This document shows positions 46,930 to 58,075 of a stretch of 64,000 bases of DNA, one piece after another. Each line of letters begins with the position of its first letter. Within the stretch, counting starts at the first letter, position 1. This DNA comes from Deroplatys truncata (lineage: Eukaryota; Arthropoda; Insecta; Mantodea; Mantidae): the NCBI GenBank assembly GCA_030765065.1, contig CM060977.1, positions 157,924,052-157,988,051 on the forward strand. The letters run 5' to 3'. Under the pieces are notes generated by a model. The model was not told where the DNA came from, did not search any database, and saw nothing but the letters and a program-made list of their open reading frames with translations. The position numbers were made by a program, and so were the translations under genes.

Positions 46930-46990
46930 TCTCTGGTTAGCACGCTAGCTTCCAAATCCAGAGGCCCCAACTTCAATTCACAACTAGAGG
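46930..46990 (+). repeat. tRNA-derived SINE head
   Basis: CTCTGGTTAGCACGCTAGC (46933-46951), followed by a CCAGAGGCCCCAACTTCAATT B-box-like block about 26 bases later, has the layout of an insect tRNA-derived SINE (GGTTAGCxxGCTxGxxTxxxxxxCCAGAGG-CCxxGGTTCGATTC). The B box is decayed. Confidence 0.5.
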
Positions 46991-47199
46991 ATGGGAATTT
47001 TTCTTTTGTCAGGATTATTAACCATCCTCCCTAGAGTATGAGTGTTAAAGTATGTGCGAATTTAATGTTCATACAGGAAAACCTCAACATAAAACAAAAT
47101 CCAAAGATTAGCAAAATAGTAAATGAGTGAACTACATTATTGATAAGCAATTTTTTTAAAAACAAAGCCACCAATGTTAACTTAGATGTTGAAGGCAGC

Positions 47200-47575
47200 A
47201 TATACATGGAGGAAAGAAAAGAAAGAGAGAAACAACAAGACCTTCCCCCCTTCTTGAATTTGTGACCAGAAGCTTTTGCGCATCTGCAGGGAAATTTCGA
47301 GCGCAGCTCTCTTTTCACCTCAGCCCATACATTTTCATTAGGGTTCAAATCTGGTGAACAGGGAGGCCAGTCTATCACTCTGATATCCTGCCTCTCTGAG
47401 AACCAATTTGAAACCTTCTGACATATATGGGACAGGATGATTATCCTGTACGAATTCAACAATTCTATCAGGATATCTCATCCTCACAGAGAGAATAAAA
47501 ATATTCTCAAGTATTGCTGTGTATTGTGCACTGTACAGTGTATTGTTAAGCTGCCATGACACACCTAAACCATCC
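47200..47575 (-). pseudogene. Tc1-like transposase C-terminal fragment
   Basis: The minus-strand frame from 47562 reads SWQLNNTLYSAQYTAILENI followed by RMRYPDRIVEFVQDNHPV, which contains the second catalytic Asp (QDN). After a frameshift it continues WFSERQDIRVIDWPPCSPDL and NPNENVWAEVKRELRSKFP, which contains the third residue, Glu (NPNENVW), so it is a DDE rather than a DDD enzyme. The pattern LNSxQYxxIL, FxQDNxPxH, DWPxxSPDLNPIENVWxxxK is typical of Tc1-like transposases. The N-terminus and first Asp are missing or unreadable; at least one frameshift. Dead. Confidence 0.72.
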
Positions 47576-49104
47576 CTTGATATCCAACATCATACAGATA
47601 TGCGACCATGGTGAAATTGTGAAGCTAAGTATTTTGCATTGTAGTAACTATTCTATTATGAGCTTTGCTAAATGCTGTGTATGAAATGCAGCATATCGAA
47701 AATAAGTAGTCACTATGTGTTGATTAAACATTAGCAGAAAAAAAAGTGTTTGTTACATGCAAGAAGTGAACAAGAGAACACACTTGGAAGGTAACAAGTT
47801 TAATAATGTTGTACAACAACTTGCTGCAGCAGCTACACAACTGTATTGCATTTTGTGTAAACAAGGTGCTATGCCATGTAGGACTTAGAAAAATTTGGCA
47901 TTCGACATGACTTTTTTGGAGGGGAGCGGGTTCCATGGGTGTACCACTTGTAGCTTGAAATTCAGTATAATGTGTTTCTTTAACTAGGCAACATTGCAAT
48001 GATCTCACTGGCTACTTGCTGGTTAGCAGACTTACATAACGCTGCCTAACATTCAGAGATGTTTTGCATTTACAATAACATCACTCTTTGAACTGTTCCC
48101 ATCTATATTCAATCTTTAGTGAAGGTAACACTGTATACAATCACCCAGCTAAACACAGTTGGTGACTTGCATACTCTGTTACACTTCTTTTACTGTCGAA
48201 AGTACTGCTTGATGCAATCGACAGATTCTATAACAGTACCTACAGCTTAATAACCTAGTTCTACATGTGAGTTCTACACATGTGAAAGATCTTCCTATTA
48301 TGAAAACCTGGTTATCAAAAAGCTCACCCACAACTTTTATCCATTCGGGTGATTATGTGTACATTTCACTTATATTCCAAGATAAATTAAAATACAAAAT
48401 ATTTAGAACCCATGTAAAGGCAACAAAGCAGGTAAAAGGATACTTCCTGTGATGTCCCTTCACTTTTAACTATTTTTTTACACATGGCATCATTTAAAAG
48501 AGGATGAAACTAAATTTTTAAAGACTTCTAACAAAACATAGACAATTCTCAGCACATTGTTGAAAACTGCGTCGTCCTACCTCTCATTTTCATTCTGGGC
48601 GTACCTTTATGTTCAATACTCACCTCATGGTGACATCATGAGGCCAGGATCGTGCCATGCTACTGAATATCACTTGCATTAGTTAGCCATGCATTGTACC
48701 TAATTCCTGTTATGTTGTGATTGTATTCCTAGTGTTCCGTGAGGTGTTAGGTCAAAAAAGCCTGCATGCAGTGCTTGGTTGTGCAATAATTCCAAAGTAA
48801 AATGAAATCTTTATTATTACTCATTCCCTGATAGAGATAAGAATAGAACATAAGTGCACCATATGGATTGCTGCTCTGAAATGCAAAAAGTTTGTGCCAA
48901 CCCAAAATCCTAGGGTATATGGAGTTCATTTCAAAGAAAGTGATTTTAATGATTCAAATGTTATAAAAATAACTAATGAACAAGAAATTCAAAACTCCTA
49001 GACTGAAAGATATGGAGCCTTCAGAATTTTTAGCAAGAAGAGAACCCCCCCCCCAAAAAAAATACCTTAAAAAAGAAAACAAGCGCCACAGTAGCCGATA
49101 ATTC
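47576..49104. other. RpL9 intron 1, nothing recognised
   Basis: No gene or structured repeat recognised. The minus-strand frames at 47724-48008 and 48747-48929 have no similarity that I know. Confidence 0.4.
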
Positions 49105-49420
49105 AGTAAGTAATTCTCGGCAAGAAAGTGATAGAAATTTCACTCAAATGTGCTTTTGGTACTTTAACAAATGCAGGACCCACTGAACAGAAAGCTTTCT
49201 TGTACCAAAACTTCATGCAAAATGTAGTGAACACGACCCATTGAGGTATTTGTAATATCAGCCAGTTCCTGCACCTCCAATCAGCAATACTGAGTACAAC
49301 ATTATGAATTTGTGACAATCTCGCCAGTCATAGCAGTCCTGAATGCTTTTTATCTTGAATGAATATATGACCACACTTAAATTCAGCAGCCTACTTTTTA
49401 ACCATTAAAAACACAGGGCA
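49105..49420 (-). pseudogene. Mariner transposase N-terminal fragment
   Basis: Read on the minus strand, shifted frames give AAEFKCGHIFIQDKKHSG, LSQIHNVVLSIADWRCRNWL and VHYILHESFGTRKLSVQWVL, equivalent to the mariner pattern WxxxFKxGRxSIxDxxxxGRPxTA...VHxxLxDDRRxxVxExA...SxGxVHxILHExLxMxKLxARWVPxLL (family knowledge). This covers the paired helix-turn-helix DNA-binding region. The catalytic DD34D part was not found downstream, so the copy is truncated as well as frameshifted. Confidence 0.6.
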
Positions 49421-49664
49421 ATAATCCTTTAATGTGGAATCTAACTCCTTTTGTCTGTTGGGATTAAAACCTACAAAACAAATTACTTTATCACAGCTCA
49501 TATTTCAGTTTTATCCATTTTACAGAAAATGTTAACACTATAATTATTTACACGATTGTCACAAGTGACAAATGTAAGAACGTAGGTTTTCACGGCCGGT
49601 GTCACAATTATAACTAATATGATTTTCTGGGCTGTTATGCCGTGGTCTGCTGAAGAAAGATTTC

Positions 49665-49705
49665 CCAGACGTTTCGTCCACAACTGCGGTGGACATCTTC
49701 AGTGG
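49665..49705 (-). ncRNA. Hammerhead-ribozyme-like motif, left arm
   Basis: Mirror copy of the motif at 49775-49815, read on the minus strand. Same core, stems and loop. Confidence 0.5.
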
Positions 49706-49774
49706 CGCGGACGAAGTCTTCTCGGCCAACGCATCAGACGCTGCGATACTTTCACCGAGAAGACTTCGTCCGCG

Positions 49775-49815
49775 CCACTGAAGATGTCCACCGCAGTTGT
49801 GGACGAAACGTCTGG
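49775..49815 (+). ncRNA. Hammerhead-ribozyme-like motif, right arm
   Basis: In order: CCA (stem I 5' side), CUGAAGA (core CUGANGA, 49778-49784), one extra U, GUCCAC, loop CGCAGUU, GUGGAC (6-bp perfect stem II), GAA, ACGU (2-bp self-complementary stem III), C (cleavage position 17, 49812), UGG (stem I 3' side). All conserved core residues of a minimal hammerhead are present. The extra U between GA and stem II is non-canonical and could reduce activity. The very short stem III is typical of Penelope-type hammerheads, which may act as dimers. Confidence 0.55.
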
Positions 49816-49883
49816 GAAATCTTTCTTCAGCAGACCACGGCATAACAGCCCGGAAAATCATATTAGTTATAACAAGTGACAAA

Positions 49884-51104
49884 CTTTACAGTGCACCATC
49901 TAAACGATGACACTTAACTACTGTCATTGTATTTTAGTCATCTTAACACATCTCTTAGTCAGGCCAAACTTTTAGAATGCCCCTCAAATGTTGATATTTA
50001 AAACAATAATGTAGAAGTAGAGTTTATTTGTTTTTCACTAAAATGAAATACAGAAACAAAAGGGATAGGAAATTATATATGTTGTAACAATTTTCTATTT
50101 AAAATAACATTCTAAGGATGTGTTTTGCAATCATTTAATTGCACCAGCAGCTTCCTTGTTTACTGGCTGTTTATTTACATTAAGGATATTAACGCTAGGT
50201 GACATTGTTTGCTACAGTATTGTCACATGCTAGAGGTAAAGCAAATTTGTTGATAGAATCAATTGGCAGTACTTCAAAATACATTGTGATCTCTATTCTG
50301 CAAAATATTTTCTCCCAAATCTATAGGTCCATTTCATTACTTTAATAATTTGTCTTCTGATTCATTTCATGATTAAATGAGCATAAATTATCTTGTTAAG
50401 AGCTGATTTACCAATTGTTTGTATTTAATATTTATAATACATGCCTTCACTCTGTTTCCAAATTATGCTTAGTTTTCCAGCAAATTTGGTGAATCTAAAC
50501 AGATTGATAACTGGCAGATTTTTTTTGTTTTTTTGAAATGGCATTTTTTCTAGAAAATCCTAATAATTTTTATACTGCATTTATTTTGAGGACCCATTGT
50601 TATACATGTGAATTTATTTGCCCAAGAAGACAAGTAAACTATTTTAAGATTTATAATCATCTACTTTTTAAGTGTAGAAATAACATTAACAGCTTTCCAA
50701 TATGTGAAATAATTAATTAAAACATATGTTTATATTCATCTGTATACTATCAATCTGTAAATTAAACTATTATTGCTAAACAACAGTTACCCACATTCTT
50801 TGTCGATTAAAGGTGCATATTTTTCACAGAATTTGTTAAAAATATCCAACACCATTCTCTTCTCTTTACTTTCTGCATTCATGTTTCTCCACAGTGGTAG
50901 AGGATTCTCATCCATGGTACACACTAATGTATTTTCTCAACACATGCACCACATGACATGGAGTATACTAAAGCTTATCTGGAAACAAACTACAGCACCT
51001 GCCATAGCCTCATAAACCCTCTACTAGAACAGTTCAGTTAGTTATATGTGAATCTGAAGAACACATTTTGTTTCATAAGTTAAACTGTTGCAATAATGGG
51101 TTTC
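49884..51104. other. RpL9 intron 1, nothing recognised
   Basis: Short frames only. Confidence 0.4.
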
Positions 51105-51108
51105 TTAA

Positions 51109-53456
51109 ACCTCTGTTGGTCTCTAGGGGCGAGAGACCCCTGGCATTATATAAATGTTATAATTTTCGAACGAACGCACCTATGCAATTGCCTGACTAGG
51201 ACATCTAACATTACACCTTGCTCACTTATTTGCTGCAGCGATAACCTTATCTGTTTGTTTGGCTGGAAGAATGACTAATCAGCAGTTACGTGTCACACAG
51301 GTCAACCAGACCTTGCGTGCCTGCTCTCGTTACATATTGTTCACAGATTTGTTTCTCATTAGCTGTTGTGCAATATTGCTTTGCAATTGCAAGGAGCCAT
51401 TATGCTTCGTCATGAATACGAGTAAAAGATACAATCTACAAAATCTGAATGATTTGGAAGAAGTACATCGCCTACTTTGCAATGATGATGCCTTGCCCAT
51501 GGATAGCAACTTATATAAATCAGATGATACTGAAGATAAACTTGAAACAAGATCTTTAGATTCAGAAACTGACCATGTAGATGAAGACGACGAAAGCAGC
51601 TTGTGTGATAACATGTATTTTATAGGTAACATCATATGCTTATCATAGTAATTCTTTTTCTTCTTATACAGACAAGGGCTCACAATATATTGACCAAACT
51701 TCCTGGTGTGGCAGGAGCTGCCAAAAATGCGAAAACAGAAATTGATTGTTGGAACCTTTTTGTTACCGAAGATTAGTTGATTTGATTGTTGAAAGCTCAA
51801 ATACTTACATTAGCAGTGTGCAGCACAAATTTGATCGTGAAAGAGACAGCAGACCTACAGATGTAATAGAAATAAAAACTTTCCTAGGCTTATTGTATCT
51901 GGCAGGAATTTTTCATGGTGGACGCCAGAATATTCATGATTTTTGGAGAACCGATGATCTTGGAATTCCTCTATTCTGAATGGCTATGTCCAAAACACGA
52001 TTCAGTTTTCTAATACACTGTATTTGCTTTGATGACAAAAGTTCAAGACTGGAGCGACGAAGATTGGATAAATTGGCTGCTGTTACAGAAATGTTTACTT
52101 TGTTTCTGAACAACTGTCAGAACAATTATTCTCTTGGACAAAATGTCACTGTTGACGATCAGTTGCCGGCATTTCATGGTTGATGTGGTTTTAGACAACA
52201 TATACTATCCAAGGCAAACAAGTATGGCATAAAGATATTCTGTTTGAGTGATGCAAAACTGTTTTATACAACTAACATGGAGATTTATTGTGGACAGCAG
52301 CCGTACGGATCATATTTGCAAACTAACTCGGCAGAGGCTGTAGTGCTGAGACTAACTGAACCAATCTCTGGCACTGGACGAAACATTACTGTAGATAATT
52401 GATTTACCAGTGTATCGCTGGTGAATGAATTGCGCAAAAGACAACTTTCTTTTGCGTACATTGCGAAATAACAAAAAAGAATGACCCACTAATTTCACTT
52501 CTCCAAAAGATCACAGTCAGTACGAAAGCATATTTGGCTTCACAAAAAATGAAACACTTGTTACATATGTTCCAAAAAAAGGTAAAACAGTAGTTTTGCT
52601 CTCAAGTCTACATGTTTCATCCACACAATTATCAGAAGGTGCTGAGAAAAAGCCTGAAATAATCCTGCATTACGACGACACTAAATCTGAAGTTGATGTA
52701 GATAAATTGTGTGCTACATACAATGTAGCCAGAACGAGAAGGTGGCCCATGGTAATTTTTTACCATATCTTGAACATTGCAGGTATTAATTCTAGGGTTA
52801 TCTTCCTTGGAAACCAAAATAAATATTTCACAAGGCAGGCATTATTTGAAAGCACTATCTTTAGCTTTACTGTTGCAACAGCTACAAAGAAGAGCAACAG
52901 CATCAAATCTACCCAGTGATTTGAGAGACCTTTTGACAAAATATAAACCTGAAGAATCCTGAGTAGATGAATTATCAAATACACCGCTATGCACATTGAA
53001 AAGGAAACAATGTGAACCCTGGAACAAAGACAAAATCAACTGCAAAACTAAATATGCATGTGGGAAATGCAACAGCCCCCTGTGTTTGAGCAAACATGCT
53101 GAAATTATTTGTGATAGTTGTTTAGTCGGGGAAAACACGGGTGAGATAGTAGATGATTCTGAGTAACTGAACATTTGAAATTACAAGTTGTATGTATACC
53201 TGAAAATGGCAATGCATTTCTTTATACTTACTGTAATACAATTTATAATGTATATTTACTCACATTTTAGCTTGTATTTTTATGTTGTAAGATAATACCT
53301 ATTAATGAAAGCTATGTATGCTTAATCTAAATAAAGGTAAAAATAGGGAGGGAAAAAAAGATTGAAAATATATGAAAGAAAACAAAAATATAGCGTGGAT
53401 CTACTAGACCCTGTGCGACTAACGGCGTTCTACCAAAGTGCGCGCCTGACGGAGGG
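51109..53456 (+). mobile_element. piggyBac-like element, decayed
   Basis: Bounded by TTAA at 51105-51108 and 53457-53460, the obligatory piggyBac target. The right end reads GGAGGG|TTAA; its complement CCCTCCGTCAGGC matches the left end ACCTCTGTTGGTC after several C-to-T/G-to-A type changes. Length 2348 bp, normal for autonomous piggyBac. It carries a broken transposase gene (51412-53166). Located in RpL9 intron 1, antisense to RpL9. Confidence 0.82.
51412..53166 (+). pseudogene. piggyBac-like transposase, several frameshifts and stops
   Basis: Starts at ATG 51412 (MNTSKRYNLQNLNDLEEVHR, acidic N-terminus). After a frameshift near 51648 it continues LDLIV-type ...LVDLIVESSNTYISSVQHKF and EIKTFLGLLYLAGIFHGG. 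Next are SKTRFSFLIHCICFDD and the first catalytic Asp region VTVDDQLPAFHG (near 52150), GTGRNITVDN with the second Asp (52376-52400), and a RRWPMVIFYHILNIAGINSR block (52737-52790). The C-terminal cysteine-rich domain follows (KYACGKCNSPLCLSKHAEII, CDSC), ending TAA 53164-53166. Domain order and length match piggyBac transposases (DDE_Tnp_1_7). TGA stops at 51977 and near 52181 fit CGA-to-TGA decay, and there are further stops and indels. Non-functional. Confidence 0.85.
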
Positions 53457-53460
53457 TTAA

Positions 53461-54897
53461 ATTTTTCTGAACAAGAATAACTACAAAATGTTACGATCGG
53501 TACCAAACTGTTTTGTGTAGAAAGAGACAACATACTAGCAGGAAAAGTTGCAGTTTGCCCATCAGAAATGAGGCACTTCCTTGTCAGCCTTTGGACTTAT
53601 TTAGGTGCTGTGCCTTCTCAGATGAAACAACATAATCTGTAATTCAGTTTTATTGTTGTAATGATTTAAATCAACAGGCTCTGCATTAAAGAAGTTGTAT
53701 CTCTAATTAATTCATATAACACAAGAGACATATAACTGTCATGAACCATTTAGTTCATGCCAAGAGAAAATTCAAAAGCAAAAATTAAGACATCAAAAGT
53801 TTATGAATGTTGTACCAAACACAACTTTTTTAGTAACACCAGTGAAATGCTCAATACTGTATGTTGTGATATGTTAAACAAAAAGTGCACGAGAGGTATA
53901 AATGTGATACCTGTCATCATGTCAATATCTTGCTTCCCTTAAACTGTGGCATTTACTCATTTTATTAGATGGAAAAAATGGGTGAATTTGAGAATTCACC
54001 AAACCTTATGGATTTTGAAAGTTCACTAGAGTACACCATTAATAAAATGAACATCCAGTTACCAATATTTGAACTGCATGCTTATGCTAATAAGGTTCAG
54101 GCAAATTTAGTAAGTTGAAGACTCGTGAAGATATCGTACAGGCTGACTTTGCTGAAAATTGTACTGCAACAGCTCAAGATGAATATATACAGAGGCCCAA
54201 TTGTTTTCACTCCCTAGCACTTGATTACTAAGGTATGAAACAGGATTGTCGCAAAATAAACCTTCATTCTATCGCAATCTAAAGGTTTTATGTTCACAAA
54301 TTTCACACACTTCTAACAATAGGGACAAGCTTTTTTTCCACAATTTTCTGTCCTGAGAACCAGAAAGGTACCCTATACTTAGGTCTGAAACATTTTCTTC
54401 CCAAATTTTCTTTTTGATTTATTATTTCATGCATTATCAGTATCCACTACCAATGGTACTACATGTAATAAAACAGCATTAAACACTATCCGCCACTAAA
54501 GCTCTCTCAATATCAATAATCTAAATAATTACTAATAGTCATACTGACATAACATAAATGACAATGGATTTGCCAAGAACTGCAGTTAAGCTATGGACTT
54601 CTCTCAACAGACACATGTACTTTGGCTTAAACAACACAGATTTATATATGCGGTAATGCAGGTCACAACTGTATTGCTTAGTAACAAATAAGCAAGTGGA
54701 TTATGTACATGTAGGCAGGATGAAATGAACTATACATGCAGAACTTTTCAGTCAAGTTAGTAGTTCCTCATATATTATAAAATCCAAGATTTCTTACATG
54801 AATGATATGACCAGTCAAAATTTTCAGAATACAATCAAATTACTTGGAATATAATTGCATTCCAAGTATTTAAACACCTGTGTTTATTTCATTATAC
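53461..54897. other. RpL9 intron 1, nothing recognised
   Basis: No gene or structured repeat recognised. Confidence 0.4.
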
Positions 54898-55819
54898 GGT
54901 AATGTTGCTGCCAGCCTCTCCCTGTTCTACGTCACATTGCTAAACCATACCAACGTTGAGAAATGCGAGAGGGATGGGTTGGTAGTCAGGAAAGTGTCAA
55001 TCGGAGTTCCAAAGAGGAACAGAATGATGTATGAAGGTATGTATGGTGTTTGCAAAAAGGACCGGAAGTGAAACTGAAATGGATCATAGAAAATGTAAAT
55101 AAGAATGCGCAGATGTAAGGGGGCATACTATGTGAAACACACCCATTACTTATCGTGCATTTGCATGGCACATGCATTACCTTAAGTTTATTTCATTAGA
55201 AATGTCGTAATCTCGTTACAAAATGTATTTATTTACCTATTGGGGAATTGCGCGAGGTTATGATTTAATAGTTATTTGAGGTTATGTGGTACATAACTTA
55301 GTCAAGATTATTTCATCACAATATGAAGAGGCCTAACTTATTCTGCAATTGTACTGCTCAGTCTTACATTGAGTAAATTACATTTCTAGTTGAATTAAGG
55401 AATGTAATGCATAGGCAACATGCCACTATCAGATAATTGCTGGTGTGTTGCTAACAGTTAATACATATGGCAGTAAAAGTCGTAATTAAAGGAAATATCG
55501 TAACTAAGAATATTTGTCAGTCCAACCAGGTCTACTTGCTCTTTTATGATGCAAATGTTATTAGCCTTAAAAAAAAAGGTTGTTTTTGCATTGATTTGGT
55601 TAAAGAAACCGCATAATCGTAAACTCACCCCAGTTGAACATTTTGAACAGCTATGACTTTTCCAGCCGCCTTCTCCCTCTTGGCAGCATGGATTACCTAC
55701 TGCCAACAACATTCATATTCTGCAGTACTGCTACTCGCTTATTTTTAGCGATTTTTTAAGTACGTACTTTGGCAGTATAAGGTGACATAGAACAGGGAGA
55801 GGCTGACAGCAACGTTACC
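54898..55819. mobile_element. TIR-bounded non-autonomous element, class unknown
   Basis: 38-bp inverted repeats (54898-54935 and 55782-55819) beginning GGTAATGTTGCTGCCAGCCT and, on the other strand, GGTAACGTTGCTGTCAGCCT differ at three positions. No target duplication was identified and no transposase frame is recognisable in the 922 bp. It lies at the 5' end of RpL9 intron 1, ending 118 bp before the first coding exon. Confidence 0.65.
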
Positions 55820-55936
55820 CAATATATATTGTATATAGATGTAGCACTTCTCCATCGCACTTGTACTGTCTGTATTAACCACTTTGAAAGTCCAAATGCT
55901 TTAGAATACCTGTAATTTGTTTCACTCCATACTTAC

Positions 55937-56075
55937 ATGAATATCCAATGCAAGATGTTTGAAGCTCCTTTTAAGAGTTCCGCGTGGTCCCGTTACGGTT
56001 ACAAGCCGCGCTTTCACCGAGACTGTCACATTAGACGGCACTTTAACCGTCTGATTTGTAACTATCTGCTTCATC
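55937..56075 (-). CDS. RpL9: 60S ribosomal protein L9, first coding exon
   Basis: Minus strand. Acceptor GTGATTCTAG lies one base before the start codon (ATG at 56074-56072). Encodes 46 residues, MKQIVTNQTVKVPSNVTVSV, then KARLVTVTGPRGTLKRSFKH and LALDIH, ending in phase 0 at donor CAT|GTAAGT. KARxVTVxGPRGTLKRxFKHLxLD is the invariant first uL6-domain block of L9. This ATG is chosen because it aligns with the family start and immediately follows the 5' UTR splice junction; the longer upstream frame has no support. RpL9 is an essential, constitutively expressed component of the cytosolic 60S subunit. Gene span 56673-32269, with introns of about 0.6, 9.4, 1.6 and 12.3 kb. Confidence 0.97.
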
Positions 56076-56651
56076 CTAGAATCACAAATTGGGATTAAAA
56101 AAAAACCGTCGATTCGCATAAGAGAAATTAATTGATACTTAAAAATAGTGAGGTTAAATTTGGTCACTGTGCGACTGTTTGTTTCGTAAACAAAATCTGA
56201 GATCAAGTTCATTAACATTTCGGCACATTTCTTACACTTCTAACCCAGTGCATGCTTCATTTTTTGTTAATGCTTGGGTAAACATAAAGAAGTTTTGTGG
56301 GACCATGTAATGTTTTTTTTCTTGCAGAATTGTCCTACTAATGAACAACGCCCTATAACAACAAAATATGGACCTACATATGTAATCATCATTACATATC
56401 CTAATATATTCCATACTGAAACATGCAATGTACTGTTCTAATACTGGAAATAGTAGGTTATGATAGATGTTAGTACCACGTTGCCTTTCTTTAATCGGGT
56501 TTGTTAAAGCTACCCAATTACATTCTGCTTAACATGTAGCACAAATTAAAATGTATTCTGAGAATTTTTAACAAAAATATTGTTGTTTCGCGCAGATGAA
56601 AGTGGATTATATTTAATTTTTTGCGATTCTTACCTTGCTATACAGGCTTAC
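56076..56651 (-). other. RpL9 5' UTR intron
   Basis: A 576-bp intron between the non-coding first exon and the first coding exon. Donor CTG|GTAAGC, acceptor TTCTAG. Nothing else recognised. Confidence 0.7.
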
Positions 56652-56673
56652 CAGGAACCACGAAGCGGAAAAG
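56652..56673 (-). promoter_or_regulatory. RpL9: RpL9 non-coding first exon with 5' TOP-like start
   Basis: On the minus strand CTTTTCCGCTTCGTGGTTCC then TG is followed by a consensus donor GTAAGC. A C followed by a pyrimidine tract is the 5' TOP motif at the start of ribosomal protein mRNAs, which puts their translation under growth (TOR) control. The TSS at 56673 is inferred from the motif. With the single base in the next exon the 5' UTR would be 23 nt. No TATA box lies upstream, as usual for this class. Confidence 0.75.
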
Positions 56674-57904
56674 AAACACTTTCATTCAATGAAGTTACCG
56701 ATAGATAGAGCTTTAATACCACGTAAGCAATACAGCCAACAGAACCTAACGATGTCATAACAACAACAACTACTGTCAAAACAATGTTTTAAGGTTATGT
56801 TAATTAAGCCTTAAAAGACAATACATTTAAACGTCACAATCGAAGAATTGTAAGTGATGCATTTCCACAGTGTTGTGAAAAACGCAGGTTTAAATGTTTT
56901 CCAGGAGGTAAATATTCAAGCAGTAACATAAAGATGAAATTCTTGAGTAGAAATGTTTCACAGTTGTTTAAATATTACATAACTGGATTGTCCAAAACTT
57001 CAAATCTCCTGAAGTTAGCACGCGAAATTGTATTCCTAATTCCGGCAATTTCAGTACTATGTCCTATCAAATGCCAGAATTGCCTTTATTGTTCAAAATG
57101 TAATGCTCTTAATGTCTTGATTGTTTAGCATATTGAACACATGAGCATATTTAAGTTTTATCTAATGTAATCTTCCTGGATAAAGGAATGTAGTCATTCT
57201 CAAGCATGAAAAAGAGCTAATTATAGTAACCAATATATGTTAAGGAAGAATGAAGTGAGGAGATTCTCATCAGAAATATCCCTGATATGAAATAAAAGGC
57301 ATAAAAATGAATTTTAAAGTAATATGCACAGTAGTGTGGTGTTTATATCCCAGACCCTGCTTGCTGTGGAATCTCATGAATGAAACAGATAATGAAGAAA
57401 CTCATTTTGAGTGTTCTTTCTTCTCAAATGTATTAGGAATGGAAGCATAAAAACAAAAACTTTTAATGATGTAAATACAGTTCATGCACTTTACAAACAC
57501 ATAATTAAGATGTAATTAATGGCATATTTAAGAGGGAGCACATATCTTGTTATGAAAATTGCAACTGCTTATTGGAATATAAGGGGTAAACCAACATAAA
57601 TAACAGCAGGCAGCTTAGATAACTTGGTAATCTAGAAACATTTAGTAGGTACTACAAGCTAGTTAATACACAGTTCAATCATAAGTTCTGCCCTTTATGT
57701 TTGTAGCTCTACAACTTAAAATAAATGATTTAATGGTACTGTTACAAGTTACCATGGTAGCAGAGTTATTATTCTAAACACATTTGCTTTGTGTAGTTTC
57801 CTACATAGGGGTGAAGGTTGTATTGGAGAAGTGGAAACCAAGGGCACTAACTCCCCACATGGACACGGTGTGTCACTAGTTGTACTTTTGCGGGAAAGGC
57901 GAAT
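56674..57904. other. Upstream of RpL9, nothing recognised
   Basis: Presumed RpL9 promoter proximal to 56673; no further gene or element recognised. Confidence 0.4.
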
Positions 57905-58075
57905 TTTCTGATTGGCTGTTTCAAGTTTAGACGTTCGTAACGAACTAAATGGCAGGCACAGAACACCAGAGTAGGCTTTTGTGTAGGTAAAGAAGAAAGG
58001 AACCATCTTGGATTTTTATTCTGGAAGTTTTCGTCCGAAGTTTTTTCAACAGGAACAAAGCAGAGACGGTAATCA
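57905..58075 (+). promoter_or_regulatory. Candidate promoter and first exon of an unknown plus-strand gene
   Basis: An inverted CCAAT box (ATTGG, 57911-57915) and a YY1-like CCATCTTGG (58003-58011) precede GC-richer sequence ending in a possible donor (AGAGACG|GTAATC, near 58067-58068). These are common in housekeeping promoters. No downstream coding exon was found in the window, so this is a weak suggestion of a gene divergent from RpL9. Confidence 0.25.

Larger units (their letters stand above)
49573..49871. mobile_element. Foldback element with hammerhead-like arms (Penelope-type)
   Basis: A perfect or near-perfect inverted repeat has 118-bp arms (49608-49725 and 49755-49872) and a 29-bp loop. 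It is preceded by about 35 bp of asymmetric sequence (GTTTTCACGGCCGGTG). A 12-bp direct repeat ACAAGTGACAAA at 49561-49572 and 49872-49883 flanks it and is a likely target duplication; its last copy overlaps the arm by one base. Each arm carries a hammerhead-ribozyme-like core in opposite orientation. Paired inverted terminal units with hammerhead motifs and variable duplications of 10-15 bp are a known trait of Penelope-like elements. No coding sequence inside. Confidence 0.7.

Noticed and set aside
49559-49882. 107-residue minus-strand frame and 86-residue plus-strand frame
   Set aside because: Both run through the foldback arms and mirror each other; no protein family.
51330-51800. 156-residue minus-strand frame
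   Set aside because: Antisense shadow of the piggyBac transposase N-terminus.
56076-56218. Upstream extension of the first RpL9 coding exon (longer minus-strand frame)
   Set aside because: The extension lies in the 5' UTR intron, upstream of the TTCTAG acceptor; the family start is the ATG at 56074.
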